Assembly: GCA_023897205.1 (NCBI GenBank)
Contig: JAHWDD010000014.1
Span: forward strand, 62,001-126,000
Direction: 5' to 3'
Origin: Exophiala sp. HKRS030
Taxonomy: Eukaryota > Ascomycota > Eurotiomycetes > Chaetothyriales > Herpotrichiellaceae
DNA: 64,000 nucleotides
Positions 1 to 10,874 of this stretch are shown here, piece after piece. Numbering within the stretch: position 1 is the stretch's first letter; every line of letters starts with the position of its first letter. The notes beneath the pieces are model-generated. The model had not been told where the DNA came from. It did no database searches and saw only the letters and a list, made by a program, of their open reading frames with translations. Made by a program: the position numbers and the translations under genes.

Positions 1-52
1 CCTTCAAACAGAATGCGGCGTATCGAACGTTCAAGACTTACGACTTATCTAG

Positions 53-2032
53 CTTGCACAACGATGCATATCTCCTGCAATAATCACCGAGAAGGTTCAG
101 GTATTGACATTCTCCGATTTGACCTCCGACATCAATGCTGCTTCAGATGCAGAAAAGTTGCGCTCTACCATCTCTACGGAGCCATACCTGTTGAAAGTGG
201 TTGAAATCTCGACACACTGGTGGGTTGCCTGGCGTGACCAAACCTTCGCCCTCCACGAGGTATTTTTCAACCCTAAAAGCCACCAGGTTTCGGGCGACGA
301 CACATCTTCAGAAAGTGGTACAGTCTCGAATGGCGACTCCCCGGGCAGCACTACTAGCTGGCCACATAAAGAGATTAAACCAATATCGTTGCGCGATTTC
401 GTCCAGGCCAAATTGGCCGCGAATGATGCTGTCTCCATTGGCACAGCCTTGCTTTGCATTGCGATGTCGCTGCGAGATCTGCGGGCTGGTGTTGATGATG
501 TGGAGCTCAACATTTCCACGGCTCCGGCTGAGCTCACCGAGCGTATTGTTCTTGCCGTCGACACAGTCCTGTTGTCTCCATCTGCGGACCCTGCTTACAT
601 GAAAGACTCTGGCCTGCTCCTGTTATACATGATGCGAGCCAAAATTTACGCCGAGGCGAATCAGCTGAGAAAGTCCTGGCTTTCAATTCGGCAAGCCATT
701 GAAGTGGCGAGGGAGAGTGGATTTACCGATGCCTTGCCCTTCCAGCAGGACGGGGAAGTCCCTTTGCTAGACGAGGCTCACGTCTCTAGCATTCTCCACC
801 GTCAACGATGGATTGGCTCAATACTCGAGTTGGACCGACTAATGAGCTTGGTTCTTGGATTTCCTCATGCTCAAGACGACAAATTCTCAGATCATCTGGC
901 TCTTGACGTCCTCCGGGGCAATGTTATTGCAGCCACTGGCGACAGTAATGGGTGTGTGCCTGTGGACCTCAGAATGCGCGCGTTCAGGAGGGTGGTCGCA
1001 GTGATTGCAGGTCGTGTGAATGATCGCAACTCAAGCAATCAGCCTGATGATTCGAGGTATAACACGACAATGTGCATTCAGTCGACTCTTGATGAGGCGG
1101 CCGCTGGTATGCCTACATATTGGTGGGATGTTGATTCACACATGAACTACACGGATCCATATGTGTCATATCAACATCTTATGGCGCAGATGTGGTTTTG
1201 GCAGGTCCAAGCGTTCCTGCACCTACCCTTCATGTTGAAACCTCTTCCGGATGGGTCGGGTAAACTTTCTGAAGCTACTCAAAACAGTCCCGACTCTTCG
1301 ATCGACCCATACGAGCCAAGTCGCCAACTTTGCCGCCAGGCCTGCCTTGGAATGCTTCGTATTTTCTACCTGCTGCGCTCTGATCCATCTCTGGCGGTAT
1401 ATATTTGTCCTTGTGAGGATTTCCAGGGCGTTTTCTGCGCCTGTATACTCATGGTGATGGTAATTTTCCGCTTGTCACACTGTCCATCCTCTCATGGCTC
1501 GCCGGAGCTTGTTATCGACAGCGTCAGGGAAGACCTTGACCTTATAGAACAGGTCAAAGACATATTTCGCTTCAGGGCGAAACATCTCAATGGCGGAATC
1601 GGGAAACAAGGTTTCAAGGTGCTCGACGAGCTGGGAGGATTCTTGGATGACTACCTCAGTGGCACGGAACCACAGAAAAGAACAGTAGTTCTGCCTTACT
1701 TCGGTGCCATCCGCCTTGAGATGAAGTCGCTTTCAAATGCACCACTCGCAGAGTCTCTGGCTCTCGACGGCGATACACCATATCAGGATAACAACGTTAT
1801 ACCTCGAGATATGCCTGGAACTGAAGGTGCATCCCAGGGGCAGCCCCTCGGCCCACCGCAAACCCTGCTGGCGAAAGATTGCGAGAATTTTGATGATCCA
1901 AGCTTTCAATTTCCTTTGCCAGATACCGATGCTGACTGGGATCAGTTCTTGTTTGGGGACGAGTTGAATAGAACGTGGGATCTCTCTATACCTGAATGGG
2001 CATTCGACAATGATGCTTCACAACTCACATGA
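53..2032 (+). CDS. Fungal-specific transcription factor, C-terminal part (5' partial)
   Basis: The reading frame is open from an in-frame TAG at 50-52 to the TGA at 2030-2032, about 659 residues. That TAG sits in a good 3' splice context (cttatctag), so I take position 53 as the start of an internal exon; upstream exons with the DNA-binding domain lie outside the window. The protein has the middle homology region of fungal regulators (Fungal_trans): a helical stretch with LLLYMMRAKIYAEANQLRKS, then IRQAIEVARESGF and HRQRWIGSILELDRLMSLVLG. The C-terminus is acidic and aromatic (DTDADWDQFLFGDELNRTWD), like an activation region. It is probably a nuclear Zn2Cys6 regulator; the target is unknown. 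It converges with the NmrA-like gene, with 131 bp between the two stops. The family call is firm, the start is not. Confidence 0.8.
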   Translation, partial: LAQRCISPAIITEKVQVLTFSDLTSDINAASDAEKLRSTISTEPYLLKVVEISTHWWVAWRDQTFALHEVFFNPKSHQVSGDDTSSESGTVSNGDSPGSTTSWPHKEIKPISLRDFVQAKLAANDAVSIGTALLCIAMSLRDLRAGVDDVELNISTAPAELTERIVLAVDTVLLSPSADPAYMKDSGLLLLYMMRAKIYAEANQLRKSWLSIRQAIEVARESGFTDALPFQQDGEVPLLDEAHVSSILHRQRWIGSILELDRLMSLVLGFPHAQDDKFSDHLALDVLRGNVIAATGDSNGCVPVDLRMRAFRRVVAVIAGRVNDRNSSNQPDDSRYNTTMCIQSTLDEAAAGMPTYWWDVDSHMNYTDPYVSYQHLMAQMWFWQVQAFLHLPFMLKPLPDGSGKLSEATQNSPDSSIDPYEPSRQLCRQACLGMLRIFYLLRSDPSLAVYICPCEDFQGVFCACILMVMVIFRLSHCPSSHGSPELVIDSVREDLDLIEQVKDIFRFRAKHLNGGIGKQGFKVLDELGGFLDDYLSGTEPQKRTVVLPYFGAIRLEMKSLSNAPLAESLALDGDTPYQDNNVIPRDMPGTEGASQGQPLGPPQTLLAKDCENFDDPSFQFPLPDTDADWDQFLFGDELNRTWDLSIPEWAFDNDASQLT

Positions 2033-2163
2033 TTACACTATTCAGAATGAACGAAAATACTATGAAAGACAAAAATGATGCCTGAAAATGGCTGAAAAAC
2101 ACTCATATGATCCTCGACCGACATGTAGTACAGGCTTACTCGACCATCTCGCCCATAGCCAGC

Positions 2164-3093
2164 TCATCGACTCTCGAGTACTCGCGCCCTATCTCTGAAG
2201 CCGCTCGACCGCCTCAACCATGTTTGGAAATCCTGCATCTCTGGAAATTTGGTTTTGAATTCGTCTGGATTACCACCGAAGCCCTCCTGCTTGAACCAAT
2301 TGAACATGACACCGAGTTGTTCGTGCAGGATGAATTTAATCAGGCGGCCGATGACAGGGTATGTCTCAGGCATATCCATCCCAACCACGCGTTTGAAGAT
2401 ATCATTGGCTTGCTGCAGGGTGAGCTCATCCGTGGCAAGGCTGATGCTTCGCCCGGTATACGACCCCGGATGTTTAAAAATGTCTGCGGCCAAAATGCCA
2501 ATATCGATCGAAGACACAAGCTGTAATTTGGTGTTTGGCTCATTCAATCTCCACATGGCCGTGAATGCTCGACCAAGAAAATCAGGGGTCAAGTTTTCCA
2601 TGAAAGCAACTGGCCGAATTATGGTCCACTGCATCTGATGTTCGGGACGCTGACACACTGCTTTTAAGTGGGTTTCGATGTTGAATTTGGAAGCAAAGTG
2701 CTTGATTGCCGTGGGGTCGCGATCCGATCGCTCAGGCCCGCCTCGATCTGCGGAAGTGTATACAAAGTGGTTGACACCATGCGCTGCCGCGGCGTCGACA
2801 AGAGCTTCCCCTTGTTGTTGTTCTATTGTTGGCCGAATGGGTACCTGGACACTGAAGACGCCATGGAAGGGCTCTTTGCAAGATTGAAAGATCGCATTAC
2901 AATCATTCAGGTCGCCTTGGAGAACGCTGACGTTGGGTTTCTGAGCGAGTGCCTGGGCCTTTGCGCTCTTGGTATTGCGAGTAAGCGCAACAAGGTGAAA
3001 GGGTGGATTTGGCGGAGAGTCCAGCAAAGCAGACAGAAGGGCACCGCCTTGTTTTCCAGTTGCTCCTGTGATCAGTATGCGCTTGAGTGACAT
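2164..3093 (-). CDS. NmrA-like family NAD(P)-binding protein
   Basis: Single exon, 309 residues. I start at the ATG at 3093; the frame continues nine codons upstream but without another ATG. Right after the start comes the Rossmann dinucleotide-binding loop ITGATGKQGGALL (GxxGxxG), then a basic LTRNTKSAKA at the end of beta2, where NADP(H) is often sensed, and QGDLND. Later features are FVYTSADRGGP and the WTIIRPVAFMENL segment typical of NmrA/HSCARG proteins. These are atypical short-chain dehydrogenases that act as redox sensors or regulators of transcription factors rather than clear enzymes. No YxxxK pair is evident. Length agrees with the family. It diverges from the tRNA synthetase gene across about 470 bp. 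Confidence 0.85.
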   Translation of the reverse strand: MSLKRILITGATGKQGGALLSALLDSPPNPPFHLVALTRNTKSAKAQALAQKPNVSVLQGDLNDCNAIFQSCKEPFHGVFSVQVPIRPTIEQQQGEALVDAAAAHGVNHFVYTSADRGGPERSDRDPTAIKHFASKFNIETHLKAVCQRPEHQMQWTIIRPVAFMENLTPDFLGRAFTAMWRLNEPNTKLQLVSSIDIGILAADIFKHPGSYTGRSISLATDELTLQQANDIFKRVVGMDMPETYPVIGRLIKFILHEQLGVMFNWFKQEGFGGNPDEFKTKFPEMQDFQTWLRRSSGFRDRARVLESR

Positions 3094-3564
3094 TCTGAGT
3101 ACCGTGTTACCAGAGCTCAAACGTTTCCCTTAGGAACATCACTTGAAATTCTCAGAGGGAATGTTTTCGCATCTTTTATACAGATCCTCTTTGGGTATCT
3201 TACCATCAGATTGGAACAGCGTAAGGACAACATTATGGCCCTTGTTTTCGTCCGCGTGCGTGATAGGGTCCAGAATACAAGTGCTGATTACTTCCTGTGC
3301 GTAATATAAGCGTCATTGAAACGTCAAGTACTTGACGAAACGATTTTCCAACTGGTTTCTTGCACCGTGATGTGCCTTCCGTTGAGGATGGATTTGGTCC
3401 GCTACGTCTGTGCCCGTAGGTCGATTCATCCGTGGTAGACGCATTATGTAATCCTCGTCGGTGGATTTGCTGCCGAGCTCCGTGTGACATTCAGTTCGCT
3501 CCAAAACATTTTTTGCGCATGCATCGCGACACTGTCAAGCCACTGACTACGAGCATGCAACTCC
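3094..3564. other. Intergenic, divergent promoter region
   Basis: This 471-bp gap separates the NmrA-like gene from the tyrosyl-tRNA synthetase gene and must hold both promoters. The short ORFs in it show no family resemblance. I see no RNA gene or repeat. Confidence 0.6.
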
Positions 3565-5654
3565 ATGTCCGCCAATAAACCCATACGCGCGGCCCAGCGC
3601 TGCTGGTATGTCTGTCAGGGTTGCCGACAGCAACTTCACGCTGGCAATGCCTCCTGCCGTTCGACCGTCTCGACGACCACGAGGAGATGGATCACCAGGA
3701 ATCATATGCGCAAGATCCAGGAAGCCGAGGAGGAATGGCGGACGAGAGCACAGGACATCAAAGCGGGTCGAATGCCGTCGCTCTTCAAGACACTCGAGGA
3801 GAGAGGTTACATTAACCAGACCGTCGGGTACGCAGCCAGCACTTGATCAAACGTATATAGATGCAATTGCCTGACTGTTATTGCGAATAGGTCAAAGGAG
3901 GAACTGGACGAGCTCATGATCCATCGTCGAGTTGGTGTCTATGCCGGGATAGACCCTACCGCCCCGTCCATGCATGTCGGTCACATGGTTGTCTTTATGG
4001 TTCTTGGATGGTTTTACATTCATGGTTATGATACGCATTTTGTGGTAAGCAACTGCGACCCGCTGCCCTGAAGTCCCCGAATGGGTTGCTAATCCAATTG
4101 GATCAATAGTTGGGCGGATTCACATCATCAATAGGAGATCCTACCGGACGCACCACCGGTCGAGAAGCACAGTCGGCGCCCACACGGAAAGCAAACATTG
4201 CCGCCATGCACGCACAACTGAAAAGGTTGGGAGCTTCGATCGAGAGGCACGCTGAACGGAAAGGGTTTCAAAAAGAGTGGGCGTGGCGAAGGTCACTTAA
4301 AAACAACTCGATTTGGTGGAACGCACTCTCGGCTAGGGACTATCTTGCGATTCTCGGTCGCAACGTACGTCTTGGGCCTATGCTGGGAAGAGATACGTAT
4401 GTCGGCACACGCCTAATTATTGATCAGATGGAGCTCTCTGAACTGACTCATGAATTAGTGTCAAGACCCGACTTGAAAAAGGCGATGGGATGTCCTACGC
4501 CGAATTCAGCTATCCCCTGGTTCAAGCTTGGGATTGGTGGCATCTTTTCCAGAAAGGAGTTCAGATTCAGGTTGGCGGAGGGGACCAATTTGGCAATATT
4601 CTTGCCGGAGCAGATGCCGTCAAGCAGATCGCGAAGGACTCGCACGAATACCAGACAGCACTACGAAACACAAAGATCATCGATCAGAAAAACAACATCG
4701 ATGTTACCTCCGAACCTTTAGGCATCACTGTGCCGCTTTTGACGACTTCGTCCGGCGAGAAATTTGGAAAAAGTGCTGGCAATGCGATTTGGCTGGACCC
4801 TGACATGACGCCGGTCTTTGATCTTTATCAGGCAAGCACTTGCCCTTCTCCTAGGTTGCCGATGATGTTTCTAACACTCGTTGTAGTTCTTCCTTCGCTC
4901 AGCAGATGCGGACGTCGAGAGATATCTCAAGCTCTTCACATTTTTGCCGTTGCCGGAGATCCAGCAGATCATGAAGGAACACCAGAAAGATGCGTCAAAG
5001 CGTGTAGCACAGCACACACTTGCCCGAGAGTTTGTGGAGTTGATCTACGGCACTGAAAGTGCCAAGGAAGCGGAACAGCAGCATCGACAGCTTTTCAAGA
5101 AGACGCTGACGATCAGTGACATCACTTCAAGTGTAGCGGACGCCAAAGCTAGTGATACAGCTACAGGCGCAGGGAGACAGGCTCCGAATGCAAACTTCAC
5201 GCATCCGTCCCTGAACAAGCATGCTCAGCCGATGAGGATGGAAGACAATGCTTCAACGAGGGTCAAATTGCCCAGGAGTCTTGTGGTTGACAAGCCGCTG
5301 GGCCAGATCATGTTCGCTGCGGGCTTGGTATCGTCTAAAGCTGAAGGGCATAGGCTGATCATGGCCGGTGGAGCGTATGTCGGCGCATTGCCAGGGTCAA
5401 TGAGCAAGATGGATGACAGCTTGAGTTTCGCGCCAGCACAGAGCAATACGGCTCAGGAAGCAGCCAAGTACGTTATCGATGGGAAGCTGCTCATTCTACG
5501 AGTTGGGAAGTGGAAGATGAAAATCATCGACATCATTCCCGACGAGGAGTATGAGCAAGCAGGATTGACCTGTGCCGCCTGGGAGGGCATGAAGGCTGCT
5601 GAAGTAGCTGCTCAGGAGGAAGCCGGGGACAAGGACAAAGCTGCAGGAGCCTAG
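3565..5654 (+). CDS. MSY1: Tyrosyl-tRNA synthetase, mitochondrial
   Basis: Class I synthetase charging mitochondrial tRNA-Tyr. My five-exon model is 3565-3827, 3891-4044, 4110-4396, 4459-4831, 4887-5654, giving 614 residues with all phases matching. Exon 1 has a basic, hydroxyl-rich leader with RRW, suiting mitochondrial import. The HIGH-type motif is HVGHMV near residue 116 after GIDPTAPSM; LGGFTSSIGDPTGR follows in exon 3. GGGDQFGNI and the KMSKS counterpart KFGKSAGNA (near residue 335) are in exon 4. The last exon has an S4 RNA-binding domain (LPRSLVVDKPLGQIMFAAGL onward). Introns 1-3 are GT-AG of 62-65 nt. Intron 4 (4832-4886) starts with GCAAGC, the minor GC-AG class, and its removal restores YQ-FFLRSADADVE, a conserved junction. 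Very confident of identity; the symbol follows the yeast orthologue. Confidence 0.95.
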
Positions 5655-6075
5655 TCCTGTTTCTTGTTCCATCTTTATATGAATCTGTATAAAACAAATG
5701 TGTAGAGTAATCACGAAATCACCTCCTGGACGTGTCGAATTTAATAGACAAGGCTGGCGTCCAAGGAAAAGGGAGAGTACATCTGTCGTTGGGTATGATG
5801 ATTGAAATGACAGTCGCAGACGTGCAGTGCACACGGTAGTCCTGAGTAATTTAATGGTAATCTATGCTAATCTGAAGTATGAACATATCGCGCGTATGCG
5901 AAGCGCAATCTACGCGTAGAAGTCGCGCTAGTGACCAACACGCGATTGACATCATTTATTTCACGTCCTGCGTTTCTTTGCACACATACCTACGCATACC
6001 ACTCTCCTCATTTGTGATACTCGTGTGCCGTTGAGATCGTCTTGTGGTGTAAAGGAAGGCAACTCGACAGCCGCC
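5655..6075. other. Intergenic, 3' region of MSY1-like gene and promoter of MSH6
   Basis: A 421-bp spacer between two same-strand genes. It holds the 3' UTR of the synthetase and the MSH6 promoter. No convincing ORF, RNA or repeat. Confidence 0.6.
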
Positions 6076-9000
6076 ATGCCTCCCAAAAAGACACCGTTGG
6101 GTCCTGCTTCTACGCCCTCATTGAAGAAGTCACAATCCTCGGGCTCCGGCCAGAAGACGCTCCTCGGCTTCTTCCAACGGACACCATCCACAGGCTCATC
6201 CCCTGCACTTCCCTCTCGGCAGTCCACTGCAACGCCTGGCCTACAGAAGGACCGGGAGAGGTCTACGGCGGCTTATTCGACCTCGTCGTTGACACCAATT
6301 CCGAGTAGTGATGGTCCGGAGCCAGAGTTGGACAAGGACAAGGGCGATGATGTTCGGACGAGTCCGCCTCCTGCCAAAGGTCTGCCATCGCCAGTCTCAG
6401 CTGATGAAAGGCAGACTAATGGAGTAGGCGATTCTAGTGCGAGGGGAACGCCGTCACGCAGGGTAACACGCGTACCGCCTGCCCCAGGAAGACATTCAGC
6501 TAATATTGTCTAGGCAAAGAAGATCATCAACTATATCGAGTCCGATAGTGAAGGTACCGATGGCGATGACGTTTTCAAACCTAAAGCTGCAGTGCGTTCG
6601 AGACCTGTAAAACGGAGAAGGCTGTCAGATAGTGCCGACGAAGATGTTTATCAGCAGGAGAACGAGGTGGCACAAAGTGAAGATGGTGAGTTTGTTACAT
6701 GCCTGGTGATGCCTCTGCTGACCGTGCCAGATATGGACGATTTCATAGTCCCCGACGACTCAGACGATGATGTTCGGCGACCTGTCAAACGCAAACGACC
6801 CTCGAAGCCGGTTGCACGAAAGACCTCTTCACACTTTACACCCGTCGAAGATGAAGTGGACGAACCAGTGGATGTTGCCTTTGATGCGGATATGGATCTC
6901 CCAGAAGGTTCAACCGCTCAGAAATGGACTTACGACCCCGAGAACCCCCAGCCATTACAGCTGAGACCGAGCAACATCCCTTCGAAGAAGCCTGGTAAAC
7001 AAAAGGCCCATATGACGGAACCAGAACAGCGGCACGCGTGGTTGGAGGATGTCAGGGATATGGATAGGAACCCTCCCGGCCATCCTGACTACGACCCGCG
7101 AACATTGTACATCCCTCCCATGGCTTGGGCGAAATTCTCGCCATTCGAGAAGCAGTACTGGGAGATCAAGCAGAAGTTCTGGGACACCATTGTCTTCTTC
7201 AAGAAGGGAAAGTTCTATGAACTCTACGAAAATGATGCCACCATAGGTCATCAGTTATTCGATCTGAAGCTTACTGACCGTGTCAATATGCGCATGGTAG
7301 GCGTTCCGGAATCGAGTTTGGGGCTGTGGGCGAACCAATTCGTGGCCAAGGGCTTCAAGATTGCACGAGTCGATCAGCAAGAAAGCAAACTGGCAAAGGA
7401 CATGAGGGAACGGGCCGAAAAGGATGCAAGCGAGGATTCGATGAGCGGCTTTGGCGGCCGAAAGGGTGCATCTAAATGGGCAAAAGGAGGTAGCGCAGCG
7501 AGCAAGAAGGACGACAAGGTCATCAAGAGAGAACTGGCCTGTGTTCTCACCGCAGGCACCTTGGTCGACGGTACTATGTTGCAGGACGATATGGCAACGT
7601 ATTGTGTTGCAATCAAGGAAGCGGAAGTCGACGGCTTACCTTCGTTCGGCGTGGCGTTTGTGGACACGGCTACCGGTCACTTTCACATCGCAGAATGGAT
7701 CGACGATGCGGATCTGACCCGATTCGAGACCTTCGTTGCTCAGACAAGACCTCAAGAGCTACTGCTCGAGAAAGGGGGCATTTCTACCAAGACGCTACGA
7801 ATTCTCAAGAACAATACTGGACTGACCACCATATGGAACTATCTGAAACCTGGCAAAGAATTCTGGGAAGGCCATATCACTGCCAAGGAAATCGAAGCCT
7901 GTGATTACTTCCCAATGGACTGGCCGGAGGTCCTTCAACAAGCGAGAGAGAAAGATCTGCTCATGTCTGCTCTCGGTGCCTTGATTCAGTACTTGAGGAC
8001 CCTCAAAATTGAACGGGAACTCGTCACCCTAGGCAATTTCACTTGGTACGACCCTATCCGCAAAGCAGGCAGCCTCGTACTGGATGGCCAGACATTGATC
8101 AACCTGGAAGTCTTCGCCAACTCTTACGATGGAGGTCCTGAAGGCACCCTGTTCCAGCTCCTGAACCGGTGCATCACTCCTTTTGGCAAGCGAATGTTCA
8201 AGCAGTGGGTGTGCCACCCGTTGATGGACACAAAGAAAATAAACGCTCGGCTGGACGCTGTCGATTCTCTGAACGCTGATACCAAGGTGCGAGACCGCTT
8301 CACGTCACAAATGTCCAAGATGCCTGACTTGGAACGATTGATCTCTCGTGTCCATGCTGGAGCATGCAGAGTTCAAGATTTCGTCAGTGTTCTGGAGGGA
8401 TTCGAGCAGATTGATCACACCATGTCTTTACTGCGAGATGGATCAGGAAGGCCACAAGATGCCGAGGGCGTCATTGGTCAGCTCATTTCTGCCATGCCAG
8501 ACCTTGAATCTCGTTTGAAATACTGGACGGATGCCTTTGACCGCTCAAAAGCCAAGGAAACAGGCGTTCTGGTGCCTGAGCGCGGCTTCGAGGAAGACTT
8601 TGACAATTCACACGACTTGATCGAAGAGATCCAACAGGAATTTAACGTACTCCTTCGAAAATGGCGGAAAGAACTAGGCTCTTCTGCGATTTGCTACCGC
8701 GACAACGGTAAAGAGATTATGCAGCTGGAAGTTCCCACCAAAGTTAAAGGCATCCCCAAGAACTGGGATCAAATGTCTGCTACGCAGGCAGTGAAGCGCT
8801 ACTACTTTCCAGAGCTGCGGGCTCTTGTTCGGAAACTCCAAGAAGCTCAGGAAACTCACGCTCAGATATCCAAGGAAGTTACTCGCCGTTTCCAAGCTCG
8901 CTTCGACGAGAATTACGAGATCTGGCTGGCTGCTGTCAAGGTCATCGCCCAGCTTGACTGTTTGATCTCGTTGGCAAAGGCCAGCGCGAGCTTGGGCTAT

Positions 9001-9909
9001 CCAAGCTGCCGACCGGAATTTGTCGATGACGACGACCATACACGTTCGACTCTTGAACTCGTCGAGCTTCGTCATCCATGTCTCCTAGCCAAGGTTGACA
9101 ACTTCATTCCCAACGACGTTGTTTTGGGCGGAGACGAGGCCAATATCAGTCTGCTCACGGGGGCAAACGCAGCGGGCAAATCTACGGTGCTCCGAATGAC
9201 TTGCATCGCAGTCATCATGGCGCAGGTTGGCTGTTACCTTCCATGTCAATCTGCACGGCTCACTCCATTTGACCGGATCATGTCCCGTCTCGGTGCCCAA
9301 GATCACATTTTCGCCGCCCAGTCGACCTTTTTCGTCGAGCTTGCCGAGACCAAGAAGATTCTCTCCGAAGCGTCTCCCCGCAGCTTGGTCATTCTCGACG
9401 AACTTGGCCGCGGCACATCGTCGCACGACGGCGTTTCCGTGGCCCAGGCCGTCCTTCACCACCTGGCCTCGCACGTTGGGTGTTTGGGATTCTTTGCGAC
9501 CCACTACCATTCGCTCTCTGCGGAGTTTAAGGGACACCCGCAGATCATTCCACAGCGGATGAGCATCCTGGTCGACGACGAAAACAGGCGCGTCACGTTC
9601 TTGTACAAGCTCGAATCGGGCACGGCCGAAGGCAGCTTCGGTATGCATTGTGCAAGCATGTGTGGCATTGCCCCCGGCATCGTGGACCGAGCGGAGGAGG
9701 CGGCCAAGCAGTGGGAGTACACCAGCCTCATGGCCCGGCGGTTGAAGGGCGGCGCAGGCACGGAGGACGGCGAGGACGGCCAGGGCAAAGAGAGAGAAGT
9801 CCCGTTGGGATTGTTGAGTGACTTGGCCTGGATGTTGAACGAGGAACGCGGTGGTGAGATTTGTGACGGTGGGATCGATGCTCTCGTCAAGTGTATCGAA
9901 GCTTTGTGA
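6076..9909 (+). CDS. MSH6: DNA mismatch repair protein Msh6
   Basis: MutS homologue that pairs with Msh2 (MutS-alpha) to bind base mismatches and small loops in the nucleus. Exon 1 is 6076-6462, then a 51-nt intron, then coding from 6514. A second, in-frame 45-nt intron is likely at 6686-6730 (gtgagt donor, CTGAC branch site, ccag acceptor); spliced, the protein is 1245 residues, otherwise 1260. The N-terminus has a PCNA-binding PIP box (QKTLLGFF) and a disordered acidic/basic stretch. The mismatch-binding Phe-x-Glu is in GKFYELYENDA. The C-terminal ATPase has Walker A TGANAAGKST (near residue 996), Walker B VILDELGRGTSSHDG and the FATHYHSL switch. All expected MutS domains are present. The stop is followed by an imperfect copy of the gene's last bases (see findings). 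Confidence 0.96.
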
Positions 9910-9960
9910 GGGCGTCGATTCGTTGACAAGCGTATCGAAAGCCTTGTGAGGGAGTCGATC
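9887..9960 (+). repeat. Imperfect 35-bp direct duplication over the MSH6 stop codon
   Basis: Copy 1 (about 9887-9920) covers the last MSH6 codons, the TGA and the next bases. Copy 2 (about 9926-9960) repeats it with a few substitutions and one inserted A, offset by 39 bp. Confidence 0.8.
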
Positions 9961-10874
9961 TGGGTTTTGTTTGATGGGGGGACTTGTGTGTGTGTGTGTG
10001 TGTTCTGTACGGTACCACAAAAAGACTTTTTTGTTTTATCTTTCTGATGGCGTTTCTGGTGGTGTTGTTGGGTCGGCCGTGGTGGAAAGGAGGGCTACCG
10101 CTCTTACTTGTTTGAAGGATTTTTGTCACTTTAGCCCACCATCCAAGTCCTCCGTAGAGGTGTTTTTGTGGTAGGGCGAGTTTTGCTTTGCCTGCTGATT
10201 CTGGAGCCCTTCCCGACCGAGTCCACATGAACAAGACCTACCTCGTGTGATTTGATTGGGTGTGTAGACGGATGAAACGATTCCACAATCTTTCTTTTGC
10301 CAGCATCTATTCGTGGGCTCCTCGGGCTACGGATAGTATGGACCATGGAGTGAGTATCAAGGGGAAGTGTTCTGCGAAGATTCTACCTGCTAGAGAGAGA
10401 TTTGTCTCGACTCGACTTGACTCGACCATGTGAAGTCGTCAAAGACAAAACGTATGGATTTTGCATGTCGCATAACGGCCACATGCTGTCTGGCTGGTTC
10501 GGACCGGCCATCAATCCCACTCGTAAGCACTATTCAGCAGGCCTTTGTCACCATCGGCTCAATTGAAAATCCCAGGTACTCCTTTTTGTCCACAGTAGAC
10601 GCTCATGTCCTCACGCCATTACTCAGTACTCGGATGTGTGCATTCTCCAGGCCAATGTCAATGTCGATTTCATCCCCAATCTCAGTCGTGCAATCAAGTC
10701 TCTTGTTTTGAGGTCCCAAGGTTGTTTTTGTAATCTGCCCTGTGACTGACTGTTCCAAGGTGACTTCAACGTGCAAGTCTGGTACATGTCCTTCCCAAAA
10801 AGTCCTGTTCTAGTCTGCACGCCAGACCAAGACGGTTTGCTTTCTGGAACAGAAGCCCCCATTGAGGAAAGCAG
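9910..10874. other. Intergenic between convergent genes
   Basis: About 965 bp between the stop codons of MSH6 and the Lys/Ala-rich protein gene. Apart from the duplication and TG repeat listed separately I see only T-rich 3'-UTR-like sequence and short meaningless ORFs. Confidence 0.6.
9985..10003. repeat. (TG)n microsatellite
   Basis: An uninterrupted run of about nine TG units in the 3' flank of MSH6. Confidence 0.9.

Noticed and set aside
9085..10020. 311-codon open frame on the minus strand
   Set aside because: It is antisense to the MSH6 ATPase domain and 3' flank. MSH6 fully explains the sequence and the frame has no family resemblance.
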